A stretch of 27,645 nucleotides of DNA from Candidatus Altarchaeales archaeon (GTDB lineage Archaea > Altiarchaeota > Altiarchaeia > IMC4 > QMZM01): assembly GCA_003663175.1 (NCBI GenBank), contig QMZM01000004.1, positions 1-27,645 of the forward strand, written 5' to 3'. Shown piece by piece: positions 1 to 8,480 of this stretch. Under the pieces are notes generated by a model. The model worked only from the letters and a program-made list of their open reading frames with translations. It was not told where the DNA came from and made no database searches. Each line of letters begins with the position of its first letter. The first letter of the stretch is position 1. Both the position numbers and the translations under genes were made by a program.

Positions 1-1
1 C

Positions 2-736
2 AAAGAGTTAAATTTATGGTATGGCAATACTCATGCACTGATAGACATAAATATGAAGATAAAGGAAAATAGAGTGACTGCAATTATTGGACCATCTGGC
101 TGTGGCAAGTCGTCATTTATAAGATGTCTAAACAGGATGAATGATTTGATAGAGAATGCAAGGGTTAGTGGTGAAGTGATAATTGATGGTGTGAACATTT
201 ATGACAATAATGTTGATATATTCTCGTTAAGGAAGAGGGTTGGTATGGTGTTTCAAAAACCAAATCCGTTTCCAATGAGTGTCTATGATAATGTTGCCTA
301 CGGCCCGAGAATTCATGGAGTTGGGGATAAAGAGGAGTTGGACAGAATTGTCAAAAGGAGTCTTATTGACGCAGCGCTCTGGGATGAGGTTAAGGATAGA
401 TTGGATATGCCAGCACTTAAATTGTCTGGTGGTCAACAACAGAGGCTCTGTATAGCGAGAGCACTCGCAGTTGGACCAGATATAATACTCTTTGATGAGC
501 CATGCTCGGCATTAGACCCAATTTCAACTGGTAAGATTGAAGACCTAATCCATGAATTGAGAAGGAATTATACAATTGTAATCGTGACTCATAACATGCA
601 ACAGGCAGCGAGGGTTTCAGATTACACCGCATTCTTTCTCTTGGGAAGACTGATAGAATTTGGAAAGACAAAGAGGTTATTTGAGAATCCCCAAAAGAAA
701 GAAACTGAGGATTATATAACCGGAAGGTTTGGGTAA
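2..736 (+). CDS. pstB: Phosphate ABC transporter ATP-binding protein PstB (5' end outside window)
   Basis: ATPase subunit of the high-affinity phosphate importer PstSCAB. It acts on the cytoplasmic face and powers phosphate uptake through PstC/PstA. The frame stays open to the left edge of the window. Residues before the first in-window ATG (base 53) read ELNLWYGNTHALIDIN, a typical PstB N-terminus, so the gene is truncated by the window and does not start at 53. Visible motifs are Walker A GPSGCGKSS, the Q-loop region VFQKPNPFPMSVYDN, the ABC signature LSGGQQQR, Walker B ILFDEPCSALDP and the switch histidine in IVTHNMQQA. phoU follows after one base, the usual pst order. Family assignment is firm; only the missing N-terminus is unseen. 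Confidence 0.96.
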   Translation, partial: KELNLWYGNTHALIDINMKIKENRVTAIIGPSGCGKSSFIRCLNRMNDLIENARVSGEVIIDGVNIYDNNVDIFSLRKRVGMVFQKPNPFPMSVYDNVAYGPRIHGVGDKEELDRIVKRSLIDAALWDEVKDRLDMPALKLSGGQQQRLCIARALAVGPDIILFDEPCSALDPISTGKIEDLIHELRRNYTIVIVTHNMQQAARVSDYTAFFLLGRLIEFGKTKRLFENPQKKETEDYITGRFG

Positions 737-737
737 A

Positions 738-1436
738 ATGACAAGACTTAAGCTTGAGGAGCAGATTGAGAGGATAAAGAAAGATATAGAGGATATGACA
801 GAATTTGTGAGCAAACAATTAAGGGGATCAATGGAGGCTCTCTCAAACTTGGATAAGAAATTATCTAGGGAGATTGTGGGTAATGATAGGATAGCAAATG
901 AATTCTATACTGATATAAAGGAGAGATGCGTACAAACAATAGCACTCCAACAACCAGTTGCTCGGGACCTGAGATTTATAAGCATATCCATGGATGTCGC
1001 GTCGAATTTGGAGAGAGTTGGGGATTATGCGGTGGATATTGCAAAGAATGTGGAATACATCTTAAAGGAACCACCAGGGGTTAGATCTAGATTTACAACG
1101 GAGATTTTAACATTATTGGAGCCGGATGATGAGAGGGCATTTATCCTTGAGATGGGAAGAATTGCTGAGAAGATGGTAAATAAATCTGGTAGGGCGTTCA
1201 TCAACAATGACGAGGAGATTATAAAGGAGGTATATGAACTTGAGGACAAATTGGACAGTTTATTTGGGCAGATATTTCAGAAGTTAGAAGATGCCACAAG
1301 AAATGACACAAAAAAGATACACTTTGCATTAAATCTGATCCTAATTGCGAGGCATCTTGAGAGAATTGGAGACCATGCTGTGAATATCGCAAACAGGACA
1401 TTATATGCAATAAGAGGAAATGGAGAGTATATATAG
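738..1436 (+). CDS. phoU: Phosphate-uptake regulator PhoU
   Basis: PhoU is a cytoplasmic helical-bundle protein that restrains the Pst transporter and phosphate signalling. The protein (about 232 residues, the usual length) shows the two duplicated three-helix halves, each with the metal-binding E/DxxxD-type signature: NLERVGDYAVDIAK in the first half and HLERIGDHAVNIANR in the second. An upstream in-frame TTG at 729 lies inside pstB. The ATG at 738, one base after the pstB TAA and preceded by GGAAGGT, is the better start. It is co-transcribed with pstB. Its stop lies 5 bases from the convergent hdrB stop, so the two operons meet tail to tail with almost no spacer. Confidence 0.95.
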   Translation: MTRLKLEEQIERIKKDIEDMTEFVSKQLRGSMEALSNLDKKLSREIVGNDRIANEFYTDIKERCVQTIALQQPVARDLRFISISMDVASNLERVGDYAVDIAKNVEYILKEPPGVRSRFTTEILTLLEPDDERAFILEMGRIAEKMVNKSGRAFINNDEEIIKEVYELEDKLDSLFGQIFQKLEDATRNDTKKIHFALNLILIARHLERIGDHAVNIANRTLYAIRGNGEYI

Positions 1437-1441
1437 ATTAC

Positions 1442-2305
1442 TCATTCAAACAGCTTGGGGTCGATTCTAACCCTGTTAAGTTCCATTGCCATATCCTTAT
1501 AACTGAAACCCATTGCTATCCCCAAGAGCTGTGGATAATGAAGTACTGGGATTTTAAATTGTTTATTTAGCTGCGATTCAATTGCCCTCTGATTTGCCTC
1601 ATACATTATATTACAGAACGGACATATCGTCACAATTAAATCTGCCCCAGCATCCTTAATGTTTTGTAATTTATATCCGGATATCTCATATGCAACCTCC
1701 TTCTTATAACCCAAGACATAGCCACCACAGCATAATTTCTTATCTAAGTAGTCGATAGATTTTGCACCAGTTGCTTCAATTAATACATCCAAACTCTCTG
1801 GATCCTCGAAGTCTTCAAATTGAATAATATCTGTTGGTTTAAATATATGACAGCCATAGTGTGCAGCAATCTTCAAATTGTCTAATGAATTCACTACTTT
1901 TTTCCTTATCTTATCGACTCCATAGTCCTCATATAGAACTCTAATATAATGCTTTATGTTTATATTTCCTTTGAATTCGAGGTCAATTTTTGACAGAATT
2001 TCATTTACCTTTCTCCTTAGATCTGCATCTTCTTTTAATCTCTTATTTGCCTTTATTAGTGATTCGTTGCAACCATTGCACATGACCATTATATCCAAAC
2101 CAATGTCTTCTGCCTTTGCAATTATGCTACCCGCCATTGCTAAGTGTGTCAATTCATTTATCTGCTCATGATAGATCCCACAACAGCCAGCATCCTCGAT
2201 ATCAACTAATTCTACCCCCAATTTGTCCATCACTCTTCTTGTTGCCAATTCGTAGTTTGGAACTCTAAGTGGTATTGTGCATCCTAAGTATAATGCATAT
2301 TTCAT
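1442..2305 (-). CDS. hdrB: CoB-CoM heterodisulfide reductase subunit B
   Basis: Catalytic subunit of soluble HdrABC. It reduces the CoM-S-S-CoB heterodisulfide (or a similar disulfide) at two non-cubane [4Fe-4S] clusters. Both CCG domains are complete. The first is C9-X31-C41C42-X33-C76xxC79; the second is C152-X39-C192C193-X34-C228xxC231. The length of 287 residues is normal. It is the last gene of the operon and starts two bases after the hdrC stop (junction TAAAAATG), with GAGGG just upstream as ribosome site. The encoded protein should sit with HdrC and the HdrA-MvhD fusion. The substrate is inferred from the family; the physiological direction cannot be read from sequence. Confidence 0.95.
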   Translation of the reverse strand: MKYALYLGCTIPLRVPNYELATRRVMDKLGVELVDIEDAGCCGIYHEQINELTHLAMAGSIIAKAEDIGLDIMVMCNGCNESLIKANKRLKEDADLRRKVNEILSKIDLEFKGNINIKHYIRVLYEDYGVDKIRKKVVNSLDNLKIAAHYGCHIFKPTDIIQFEDFEDPESLDVLIEATGAKSIDYLDKKLCCGGYVLGYKKEVAYEISGYKLQNIKDAGADLIVTICPFCNIMYEANQRAIESQLNKQFKIPVLHYPQLLGIAMGFSYKDMAMELNRVRIDPKLFE

Positions 2306-2307
2306 TT

Positions 2308-2739
2308 TTAACCCTCTGTTAATTCTAATATCCTTTTGATGTAATCTGCAGTATTAATCTTTGGCAAATTCATTCGCTCTCTTCTCTTGTTTTCAATTTC
2401 ACCAAGTTGTGTTGTGTATCCAGCATTCTTCAAATTTTCAATTAATGTGTCTATGAAGTCTGGCATTCCCTTTTCCTTGATATAGATTCTTCTCAACAAA
2501 TTCATAAAGTCGGTAATCTTTATCCCTCTTGGGCATCTTTCTTGACATGTATAGCATGTTGCGCATAGCCATATATCATCTCCAGGGTCCATGTTGAGAT
2601 TTGTCTTGTGGATTATCCTCCTTGGGTTATACTTGGAGAATCTTGCGGATGGACATCCTCCAGTGCATATTCCACAACTCTGACAAAATACTATTGTTTC
2701 CCCATCGATCTCAGATAGTACCTCATCTCTAATACTCAT
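2308..2739 (-). CDS. hdrC: CoB-CoM heterodisulfide reductase subunit C
   Basis: Small ferredoxin-like subunit that passes electrons from HdrA to the active site in HdrB. Two complete [4Fe-4S] motifs are visible, C19xxC22xxC25xxxC29 and C59xxC62xxC65xxxC69, followed by a helical tail (143 residues in all). A GTG 12 bases further upstream (2751) is also in frame. However, that GTG is itself part of AAAGGTGAT, a near-perfect archaeal Shine-Dalgarno sequence placed correctly for the ATG at 2739, so I take the ATG as start. The soluble form has no membrane segment, unlike the HdrC-like protein at 12480-13196. Confidence 0.95.
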   Translation of the reverse strand: MSIRDEVLSEIDGETIVFCQSCGICTGGCPSARFSKYNPRRIIHKTNLNMDPGDDIWLCATCYTCQERCPRGIKITDFMNLLRRIYIKEKGMPDFIDTLIENLKNAGYTTQLGEIENKRRERMNLPKINTADYIKRILELTEG

Positions 2740-2766
2740 TTTTTGTATCACCTTTTAAAATTCGGT

Positions 2767-3219
2767 TTATGTTGATTCATTCAATTCCTTCTTTATTAGT
2801 TCAACAGCCTTTGGTATCGCCCTTTTCACCTCATCTGTACATTCCTCGTCAAAGGTTGTGACATCCTTGACCTCAATTGCATATATAATTACCTCGGGAA
2901 TTCTTCCCATTATCTTCCTACCAACCTCGAATGCTTGTGCTAAACTAACATCGTGAGGTGATACACCATGAATTGTTGGTATATCTTCAAGGGACAATTT
3001 ATATATACTCCCAACCCTACCATTTCTTGTTTTTATCGCATCTATGATTACGACTTTATCGTAATTCTTTGCCAATTCTAAGATATCTAATCCAGCCGTG
3101 AATCCCTCTCTGATGTCTTTGTAGTTATTTAGCTCTCTCTGTAACCTTCTTGCAACATGAACTCCAACACCATCATCTCGCAAAATCGGATTTCCAATCC
3201 CAAGGATTAATGTTCTCAT
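2767..3219 (-). CDS. [NiFe]-hydrogenase maturation endopeptidase (HycI/HyaD/FrhD family)
   Basis: Nickel-dependent protease that trims the C-terminal peptide of the hydrogenase large subunit after the metal centre is inserted. The 150-residue protein has the family signature GIGNPILRDDGVGVHVAR at its N-terminus, an acidic residue in VVIIDAIK, and the histidine in HGVSPHD. These three positions carry the nickel ligands in HybD-type proteases. Its start overlaps the mvhA stop as ATGA (3216-3219), so it should be translationally coupled to its substrate. The neighbouring mvhA does encode a tail to be removed (27 residues after the final metal-binding motif), consistent with a dedicated protease. 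Confidence 0.93.
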   Translation of the reverse strand: MRTLILGIGNPILRDDGVGVHVARRLQRELNNYKDIREGFTAGLDILELAKNYDKVVIIDAIKTRNGRVGSIYKLSLEDIPTIHGVSPHDVSLAQAFEVGRKIMGRIPEVIIYAIEVKDVTTFDEECTDEVKRAIPKAVELIKKELNEST

Positions 3220-4730
3220 TCTATTCTTGAAATTCTCTTGTAGAGGTTTCCATCATTGTCAAATATTCTTATTTCGAGAGGCATATGTCCGGGCAATGTA
3301 TGAGTTGCACATGCAAAGCATGGGTCATATGCCCTGAATGCCATTTCCACCATATTCAAGATTCCTTGGTCAACCTTCCAATTCTTAATTAATTTTTCTG
3401 CAGCTCTTTTTACAGACATGCATATCGCTGCATTATTATTTCCCGTGGCAACCAATATGTTTACTTTCTGTAGGATCCCATCTTCATCTGTCTTGTAGTG
3501 ATGATACAGGGTTCCTCTTGGTGCTTCGACAACTCCAACACCCTCATCCGGTTTCTCTGTTGGGATTATCCTAAATTCATTACTTGTTATATCTGGCTCT
3601 TGAATAAGTTCTAATGCCCTCTCCGCAGCATATATAATCTCTATGATCCTTGCCCAATGATATGCCAATGTTGCATGAACTGGTTTTCCTCCAAGGGTCT
3701 CATAGAATTTCTCATATGCTTCTTGCGCAATTGGGGTCGCCATACCATCTGCAACATTTAGCCTTGCCAATGGCGCAACCCTGTAAATTCCAGAATCCTT
3801 TCCATCAACAAATCCCTTCCAACCAATCTTTTTCAGGAACGGGAACTTGAGATACGACCACGGCTCAACATGTTCTGCAATATGCTCCAAATAATCCTTA
3901 CCCTCAAATTTCACGATCTCCTTTCCGTCGGGGTCTACAACCCTCACCATTCCATCATAGAAATTTACCTTATTATTTTTATCAACCAATCCCATGTAAT
4001 TTGTCTTGTGTTGGTATATATCACCAAGTATTAAATCAACATATTCCCTGTTCTTTAGAACAACATCCTCAAATAATTGTAGTGTAAATTTACCAAATTC
4101 AACAAGATTCTTTGCCATGCTCTCTATTTCCATTCGTTCTTCATCGGTTATTCCCTTTGCAATTCCCCCCGGCAGGAAATTTATCGAGTGAGTTGCTCTA
4201 CCCCCAATAATCTCCTGAATCTTTTGTGCCTGAGCCCTTGCCGTTATAACCTTCTTACCGATTTCAACACCAACCTTCTTTATCACCCCAATTATGTTTC
4301 TTTCCATTGGCGGTGCCGATGGTCCCACAACAAAATCTGGACCCGCGAGTGCATAGAAATGCGCAATATGGCTGTGTAGATAGTGACCGCAGTAATACAA
4401 TTCCCTTAATTTCTTTGCGGGTTCTGGTGGTTCAACATTAAACACGGCATCGACCGCCTTTGCCGATGCTGTGAAGTGCGCCCCTGGACACACTCCACAT
4501 ATTCTCGGTGTAATTCTCGGCATCTCTTCAACTGGTCTCCCAATGCAGAATCTCTCAAAACCCCTCAACTCGACTACTTGAAAGTATGCATTCTCTACAT
4601 TTCCCTCATCATTCAGGAATATGTCTATTTTAGCGTGACCCTCGAGCCTTGATACGGGTTCAATTACAATTTCTTTTTTCTTTTCTTTATTCTTGCCAAG
4701 TATCTTATATAAAATTCTCTTTTGTGCCAT
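3216..4730 (-). CDS. mvhA: F420-non-reducing [NiFe]-hydrogenase large subunit MvhA (group 3c)
   Basis: Catalytic subunit that oxidises H2 and feeds electrons through MvhG and the MvhD domain into HdrA. All four nickel-iron ligand cysteines are present: R76-I-C78-G-V-C81 with H85 near the N-terminus, and DPC471FAC474ATH477 near the C-terminus. Twenty-seven residues follow His477 and should be cleaved by the protease encoded next door. The first 20 residues form a Lys-rich extension (KNKEKKKE) ahead of the usual IEPVSRLEGHAKI start. A strong ribosome site GGAGG lies inside the end of mvhG, seven bases before the ATG, so this start is well supported. Cytoplasmic. Confidence 0.96.
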   Translation of the reverse strand: MAQKRILYKILGKNKEKKKEIVIEPVSRLEGHAKIDIFLNDEGNVENAYFQVVELRGFERFCIGRPVEEMPRITPRICGVCPGAHFTASAKAVDAVFNVEPPEPAKKLRELYYCGHYLHSHIAHFYALAGPDFVVGPSAPPMERNIIGVIKKVGVEIGKKVITARAQAQKIQEIIGGRATHSINFLPGGIAKGITDEERMEIESMAKNLVEFGKFTLQLFEDVVLKNREYVDLILGDIYQHKTNYMGLVDKNNKVNFYDGMVRVVDPDGKEIVKFEGKDYLEHIAEHVEPWSYLKFPFLKKIGWKGFVDGKDSGIYRVAPLARLNVADGMATPIAQEAYEKFYETLGGKPVHATLAYHWARIIEIIYAAERALELIQEPDITSNEFRIIPTEKPDEGVGVVEAPRGTLYHHYKTDEDGILQKVNILVATGNNNAAICMSVKRAAEKLIKNWKVDQGILNMVEMAFRAYDPCFACATHTLPGHMPLEIRIFDNDGNLYKRISRIE

Positions 4731-4735
4731 CTTAT

Positions 4736-5710
4736 TTACCTCCTTCTCCTCAATAATGATTTTGGAAGATAAAACCTATAGAATGTTCCCAGGGGATCCT
4801 TTATCTGCTTCATTAAACTTTTAATTTCCTCTTCAGTCATTTCTTCTAAATCAACGCCAAATATCGTAGCGATAAGATTTAGCATGTTTCCTCCCTGGTC
4901 AAATGCCTCCTTTGTTGGACCCATACAACCCCTGCATGGAACATTTGCATTAATGCAGATAGCCTCACAGCCAGCTCTTGTTGCTGGACCCATACATATT
5001 ACCCCCTGATCAAGGAAGCACCTCTCTTGATCCAACATTATCTCATGTGGTCTGTAAATCTTCGTTATCCTCCTCTTTTCCGATTTCTTTCGCCCACACT
5101 CACTACATAGTGTTTTGTCACCGGCGATTATTGCTCCTTTTGGAGGTATATTGCCTGATACAACAGCTTCTATGACAGTCCATATCAGTTTTGGTGTTGG
5201 CGGGCATAGTGGCATGTATATGTCAACATCTACGATTTCATCTAAGGCATACACCTCATCATAAAACTCTGGCAGTGTCAATTCGTGTCCCCCATCATCA
5301 TATATTGTCTGAGGGGTTACAAATTCTGGATTATCTGTAGATGCCGTTTCTTTATACACAACTCTAAATATTTCCTCTCTATTAGCTATATTGGCGAGTC
5401 CCGGGATGCCACCACTTACAGCACAACTCCCAAACGCGACAAGTATCTTTGATTTATCTCTAAGCACTTTAGCCATATGTTCCTGCTCCGAATTTCTTAC
5501 AGCACCCCAGTAAAATCCAACATCAACGCTCCCGTCAGGTAGTTCTTCAATATCCTTATACTTTGCATCCGCTGCTATTGGGGCCCAGAAGACAATATCG
5601 GCAACCTCTATGACATCTAATAATTTTTCATGAATATCTAAGACTGCAATATCACAACCTCCACAGCCAGCACCCATATAAAAACCCAGTTTTAATTTTT
5701 CTTTAGCCAT
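4736..5710 (-). CDS. mvhG: F420-non-reducing hydrogenase small subunit MvhG
   Basis: Electron-transfer subunit with three Fe-S clusters that links the MvhA active site to MvhD. The proximal-cluster ligands are visible as C16xxC19 in GAGCGGCD, the cysteine in FGSCAVSGG and that in PLCPPTPK. The C-terminal half carries LCSECGRK, ERCF, VICMGPATRAGC and PCRGCMGP for the other clusters. A TTG at 5719 abuts the hdrA stop, but the ATG at 5710 gives the typical N-terminus, so I use it. The protein ends in four arginines encoded by the purine-rich ribosome site of mvhA. It lies 9 bases downstream of hdrA. Confidence 0.94.
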   Translation of the reverse strand: MAKEKLKLGFYMGAGCGGCDIAVLDIHEKLLDVIEVADIVFWAPIAADAKYKDIEELPDGSVDVGFYWGAVRNSEQEHMAKVLRDKSKILVAFGSCAVSGGIPGLANIANREEIFRVVYKETASTDNPEFVTPQTIYDDGGHELTLPEFYDEVYALDEIVDVDIYMPLCPPTPKLIWTVIEAVVSGNIPPKGAIIAGDKTLCSECGRKKSEKRRITKIYRPHEIMLDQERCFLDQGVICMGPATRAGCEAICINANVPCRGCMGPTKEAFDQGGNMLNLIATIFGVDLEEMTEEEIKSLMKQIKDPLGTFYRFYLPKSLLRRRR

Positions 5711-5719
5711 TTTCTTCAA

Positions 5720-7852
5720 TTATTTATTCATTTCATTCAGTATTCTGACTAATCTCTCAGCCTCTTGATTACCTATCCATTCAATTCTGAGCCTCTCTGG
5801 ATCAATGTTGAATTGACCTAACATTTCTCTTAGTGCGATAACCCTCTTCCTTGCCTTGAAATTTCCCGTGTTGTAATGGCAGGCATCCGGAGGACAACCC
5901 GCAATAAGAACTGACTTTGCACCAGAACTAAACGCCTTCAATATTGTCTGCGCATCAATCCTCCCGGTGCATGGAATCCTCATAATCTTTACATTCTCTG
6001 GATAATTCAGACCCTTATAAGCTATGTTATCTGCAGCATTGTATGAACTCCACTTGCAAAGGAATGCCGCGATATCACCTTCATTTATCGTCGCTTCAAC
6101 CTGAGCCAATATCCCTCTATCATCAAACCCATACAATTGATTTGCACCAGATGCACAGGTTGCAGTACATATCCCACAACCCATACAGATAGATTCATTT
6201 ACACCGACTTCACCATCTTCATTGAGATAGACCGCCCCGTATGGGCAAGTATCCACACAAATTCTACAATCAATTGCACCACATATCTTGCCATTTATCC
6301 TTGCAATTGGTGTCTTTAGTTTTATCGAGTCATTATTCAATAGATTTACAATACTCATCGCTATGTCTCTCGCCTCCGATATAGTTTCTGAAACTCCCTT
6401 CGGAAATGCCGCTGAACCACATATGTAGACTCCATGGGGATTTGAATCATCTGATAGAATTGAATTTACATATGCGGTTGGAAATTCACCATTGCATTTT
6501 ATATTCAATTTTTCAAATGTCTCTGCATCTGGAACAAATCCGGTAGAGAGAATAACGCAATCCGCATCCAATTCAATTGGTTTTCCGAGCAATATGTCTT
6601 CGGTTCTTACTTTTAATTTATTTCCATTCTCTAGGATCTCAGCGGGTCTTCCATTTATAAATTTAACCCCATGATTCCTCCTCAGAGTTTCATATAATTC
6701 ATCGAATACTCCATAACTCCTCATGTCTATGTAGCAGACAGTGACATCTGTCTCTGGACTTACATCCTTTATTAATTTTGCCTCCTTTAAGCCGAGAAAG
6801 CAACATATCCTTGAACAATATGCCAGGTGGTTATCATCTCTCGAGCCAGCACAATGAATTATGACAACCTTCCCCGGATTTATCTCTCCAGATGCGAATT
6901 TCCTTTCAAAGTCCCAGTGCGTGAATACATTTCTCAATTTCTTGTATCCATATCCCTTTACCTTTTCAACATCATATTGCTTTAGACCAGTTGCCACAAC
7001 AATTGCGCCAACATTCAAAATTCTTTCTTTTTCACCCAGACTCAATTTATTACATACATCCAAACATTTACCGCACTTCGTGCAGGAGTCGAAGTCTATC
7101 CCGTAGTTGTCTGGATAGGTTGGCATATAGTAGATTGCCTTCCTCATTAGACCATGGTCCTCCACCTCAACTGGGCATACCTCCTCACACCTCCCGCATA
7201 AATCACAGTCCTCAATAACATTTCCCCTAACCCTTATTAGTACATTATAATTTCCAAATTCACCACCAACCTTTTCTAATTCAGAATTTGTAATTACTTC
7301 AATATTCTCATTCTTGGCAATATCATTTATCAGTGAATATAAATTGTGCGAATTTGGCGTTCCCTTTGGATACAATCTGTCTAAGGTTCCGACAACACCT
7401 CCCAAGAATGGCTTCTTTTCAATTAGATACACCTTTATTCCAGAATTTGCTATTTGTCTCGCAGCCTCTAACCCCGCTACACCTCCACCAATAACCAAAA
7501 CGGACCTTTCCTTGATCTCAAATTTCATTTCTTCAATATCTTCAGAATTCCTTAACTTTTGAATTGCCCCATTTATCAAACTATTGATCTTCTCGGGACT
7601 ATGACCTATATGGGCTACTTGTTCCCTTATATTTACATATTCTGGATTAAATTCACCGAAGTATCTGTCAGCAATTCTGGGAGAACAGCCAGCAATCACG
7701 ACCTTCTCACCCTTTTCCACAACCTCCGCAACCCTTTTAATTCCATCATCGGAACATAGGTTTGAGAACTTCTCAACATCAATCCCATCTCCAAAATTCA
7801 GGTCTTTGGGGAGATTAATCGTGTCTCTACATGTACATACAAAAACTTTCAA
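5720..7852 (-). CDS. hdrA: HdrA-MvhD fusion: bifurcating FAD subunit joined to hydrogenase delta subunit
   Basis: HdrA holds the FAD that splits electrons from H2 between ferredoxin and the heterodisulfide; MvhD bridges it to the hydrogenase. Domains in order: N-terminal Fe-S domain (VCTC, NLCS, AGCSPR); FAD fold VIGGGVAGLEAA near residue 130; inserted ferredoxin CDLCGRCEEVCP and CTKCGKCLDVC; the cluster motif HCAGSRDD...YCSRICC; C-terminal ferredoxin DCRICVDTCP and CMGCGICTATC; then a fused MvhD domain in the last ~120 residues. A usual MvhD cysteine is Ser (FLCKWSSY), and the common CAMCxLxPKM segment is absent. An ATG at 7867 is in frame, but AAGGTGATC inside it is a ribosome site for the TTG at 7852, giving the typical start MKVFVCTC. 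Confidence 0.93.
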   Translation of the reverse strand: MKVFVCTCRDTINLPKDLNFGDGIDVEKFSNLCSDDGIKRVAEVVEKGEKVVIAGCSPRIADRYFGEFNPEYVNIREQVAHIGHSPEKINSLINGAIQKLRNSEDIEEMKFEIKERSVLVIGGGVAGLEAARQIANSGIKVYLIEKKPFLGGVVGTLDRLYPKGTPNSHNLYSLINDIAKNENIEVITNSELEKVGGEFGNYNVLIRVRGNVIEDCDLCGRCEEVCPVEVEDHGLMRKAIYYMPTYPDNYGIDFDSCTKCGKCLDVCNKLSLGEKERILNVGAIVVATGLKQYDVEKVKGYGYKKLRNVFTHWDFERKFASGEINPGKVVIIHCAGSRDDNHLAYCSRICCFLGLKEAKLIKDVSPETDVTVCYIDMRSYGVFDELYETLRRNHGVKFINGRPAEILENGNKLKVRTEDILLGKPIELDADCVILSTGFVPDAETFEKLNIKCNGEFPTAYVNSILSDDSNPHGVYICGSAAFPKGVSETISEARDIAMSIVNLLNNDSIKLKTPIARINGKICGAIDCRICVDTCPYGAVYLNEDGEVGVNESICMGCGICTATCASGANQLYGFDDRGILAQVEATINEGDIAAFLCKWSSYNAADNIAYKGLNYPENVKIMRIPCTGRIDAQTILKAFSSGAKSVLIAGCPPDACHYNTGNFKARKRVIALREMLGQFNIDPERLRIEWIGNQEAERLVRILNEMNK

Positions 7853-7927
7853 TATGATCACCTTCATTTATTTTTATTATTTCAAATCTCTTACCCATCC
7901 CCCTTACTCATCAATACGAAATTCCAC

Positions 7928-7935
7928 ATTTATAG
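7928..7935 (-). promoter_or_regulatory. Probable TATA box of the hdrA-mvhGA-hdrCB operon
   Basis: On the minus strand the sequence reads CTATAAAT, a good archaeal TATA element. Transcription would start about 25 bases downstream, near 7903-7907. This leaves a leader of roughly 40-55 bases, which fits a start codon with a Shine-Dalgarno site. Assigned by motif and spacing only. Confidence 0.5.
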
Positions 7936-7936
7936 G

Positions 7937-7994
7937 AATTGTTAATTATAAATCATGATAAATAAAATTGTTAATTATTAATCATTATAAATAA
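7937..7994. repeat. Tandem 29-bp direct repeat in the divergent promoter region
   Basis: Two adjacent 29-base units, 7937-7965 and 7966-7994, both begin AATTGTTAATTAT and end ATAAATAA. They differ at only two positions (27 of 29 identical). Each unit contains a TATA-like TTATAAAT or ATTATAAAT element. The pair sits between the hydrogenase/Hdr operon on the minus strand and the membrane redox operon on the plus strand. This is where a regulator binding both operons would act, and it could equally be a duplicated promoter. The sequence is almost pure A+T, so some similarity is expected by composition, but not at this length. Confidence 0.7.
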
Positions 7995-8018
7995 TATTAT
8001 AATAAAGGAAAGTGAAAA

Positions 8019-8480
8019 ATGACCGTAATCTTACTCCTTGGTGGCTTGTCTATGGGAAATAATCCAATTGAATTTGGTAGCATTTCCAATATTCTGAATG
8101 TTGTAAATTCCATAGTGTTTATTGGATTGATATTGATTGGCGTTTATGCGGTGCTGATGAATTTCAGAACCGTGCTTCTGCCTCAGAGGATTGGAAGGAT
8201 CAGGTCGTTTGGAAGGCAGTTGAATTTAGATGGATTAAATTGTGATTCTGGTTGTATCGGGATTTCCAAATTCTCTGATGGTAAGATGTCGATACCGGTT
8301 CAAGTTGAGTTGGATGATAATTCAATAATTACTGCAGATGTGAGTCCGTGTTGTATATGTATTGATAGATTAATGGTTGGTGATCTCGTTGGAGTGACGA
8401 GAGTTGGAAATAGAATAATACTTCAGAGAGCAAGCAGGATTCATAAATTAATCTGTGGGAAAAATGACAGAAATAATTAA
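8019..8480 (+). CDS. Membrane-anchored Cys-rich protein of unknown function
   Basis: I do not recognise this family. The 153-residue protein has one membrane span at about residues 28-47, followed by a basic stretch (RTVLLPQRIGRIRSFGR) that should keep the rest in the cytoplasm. The C-terminal domain has a small beta-barrel look (alternating hydrophobic strands around IPVQVELDDNS and RVGNRIILQRAS), similar in style to OB or NfeD tails. It carries six cysteines: C75 and C79 (NCDSGC), C111, C112, C114 (PCCICID) and C146. The clustering suggests a bound metal or Fe-S centre. It is the first gene of the membrane redox operon, with GGAAAGTGA as ribosome site, and its 3' end overlaps the transporter gene. 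Confidence 0.8.
   Translation: MTVILLLGGLSMGNNPIEFGSISNILNVVNSIVFIGLILIGVYAVLMNFRTVLLPQRIGRIRSFGRQLNLDGLNCDSGCIGISKFSDGKMSIPVQVELDDNSIITADVSPCCICIDRLMVGDLVGVTRVGNRIILQRASRIHKLICGKNDRNN

Noticed and set aside
417..818. Minus-strand frame of about 133 codons over pstB/phoU
   Set aside because: Both opposite-strand genes are certain and their motifs explain the sequence; the frame crosses their junction.
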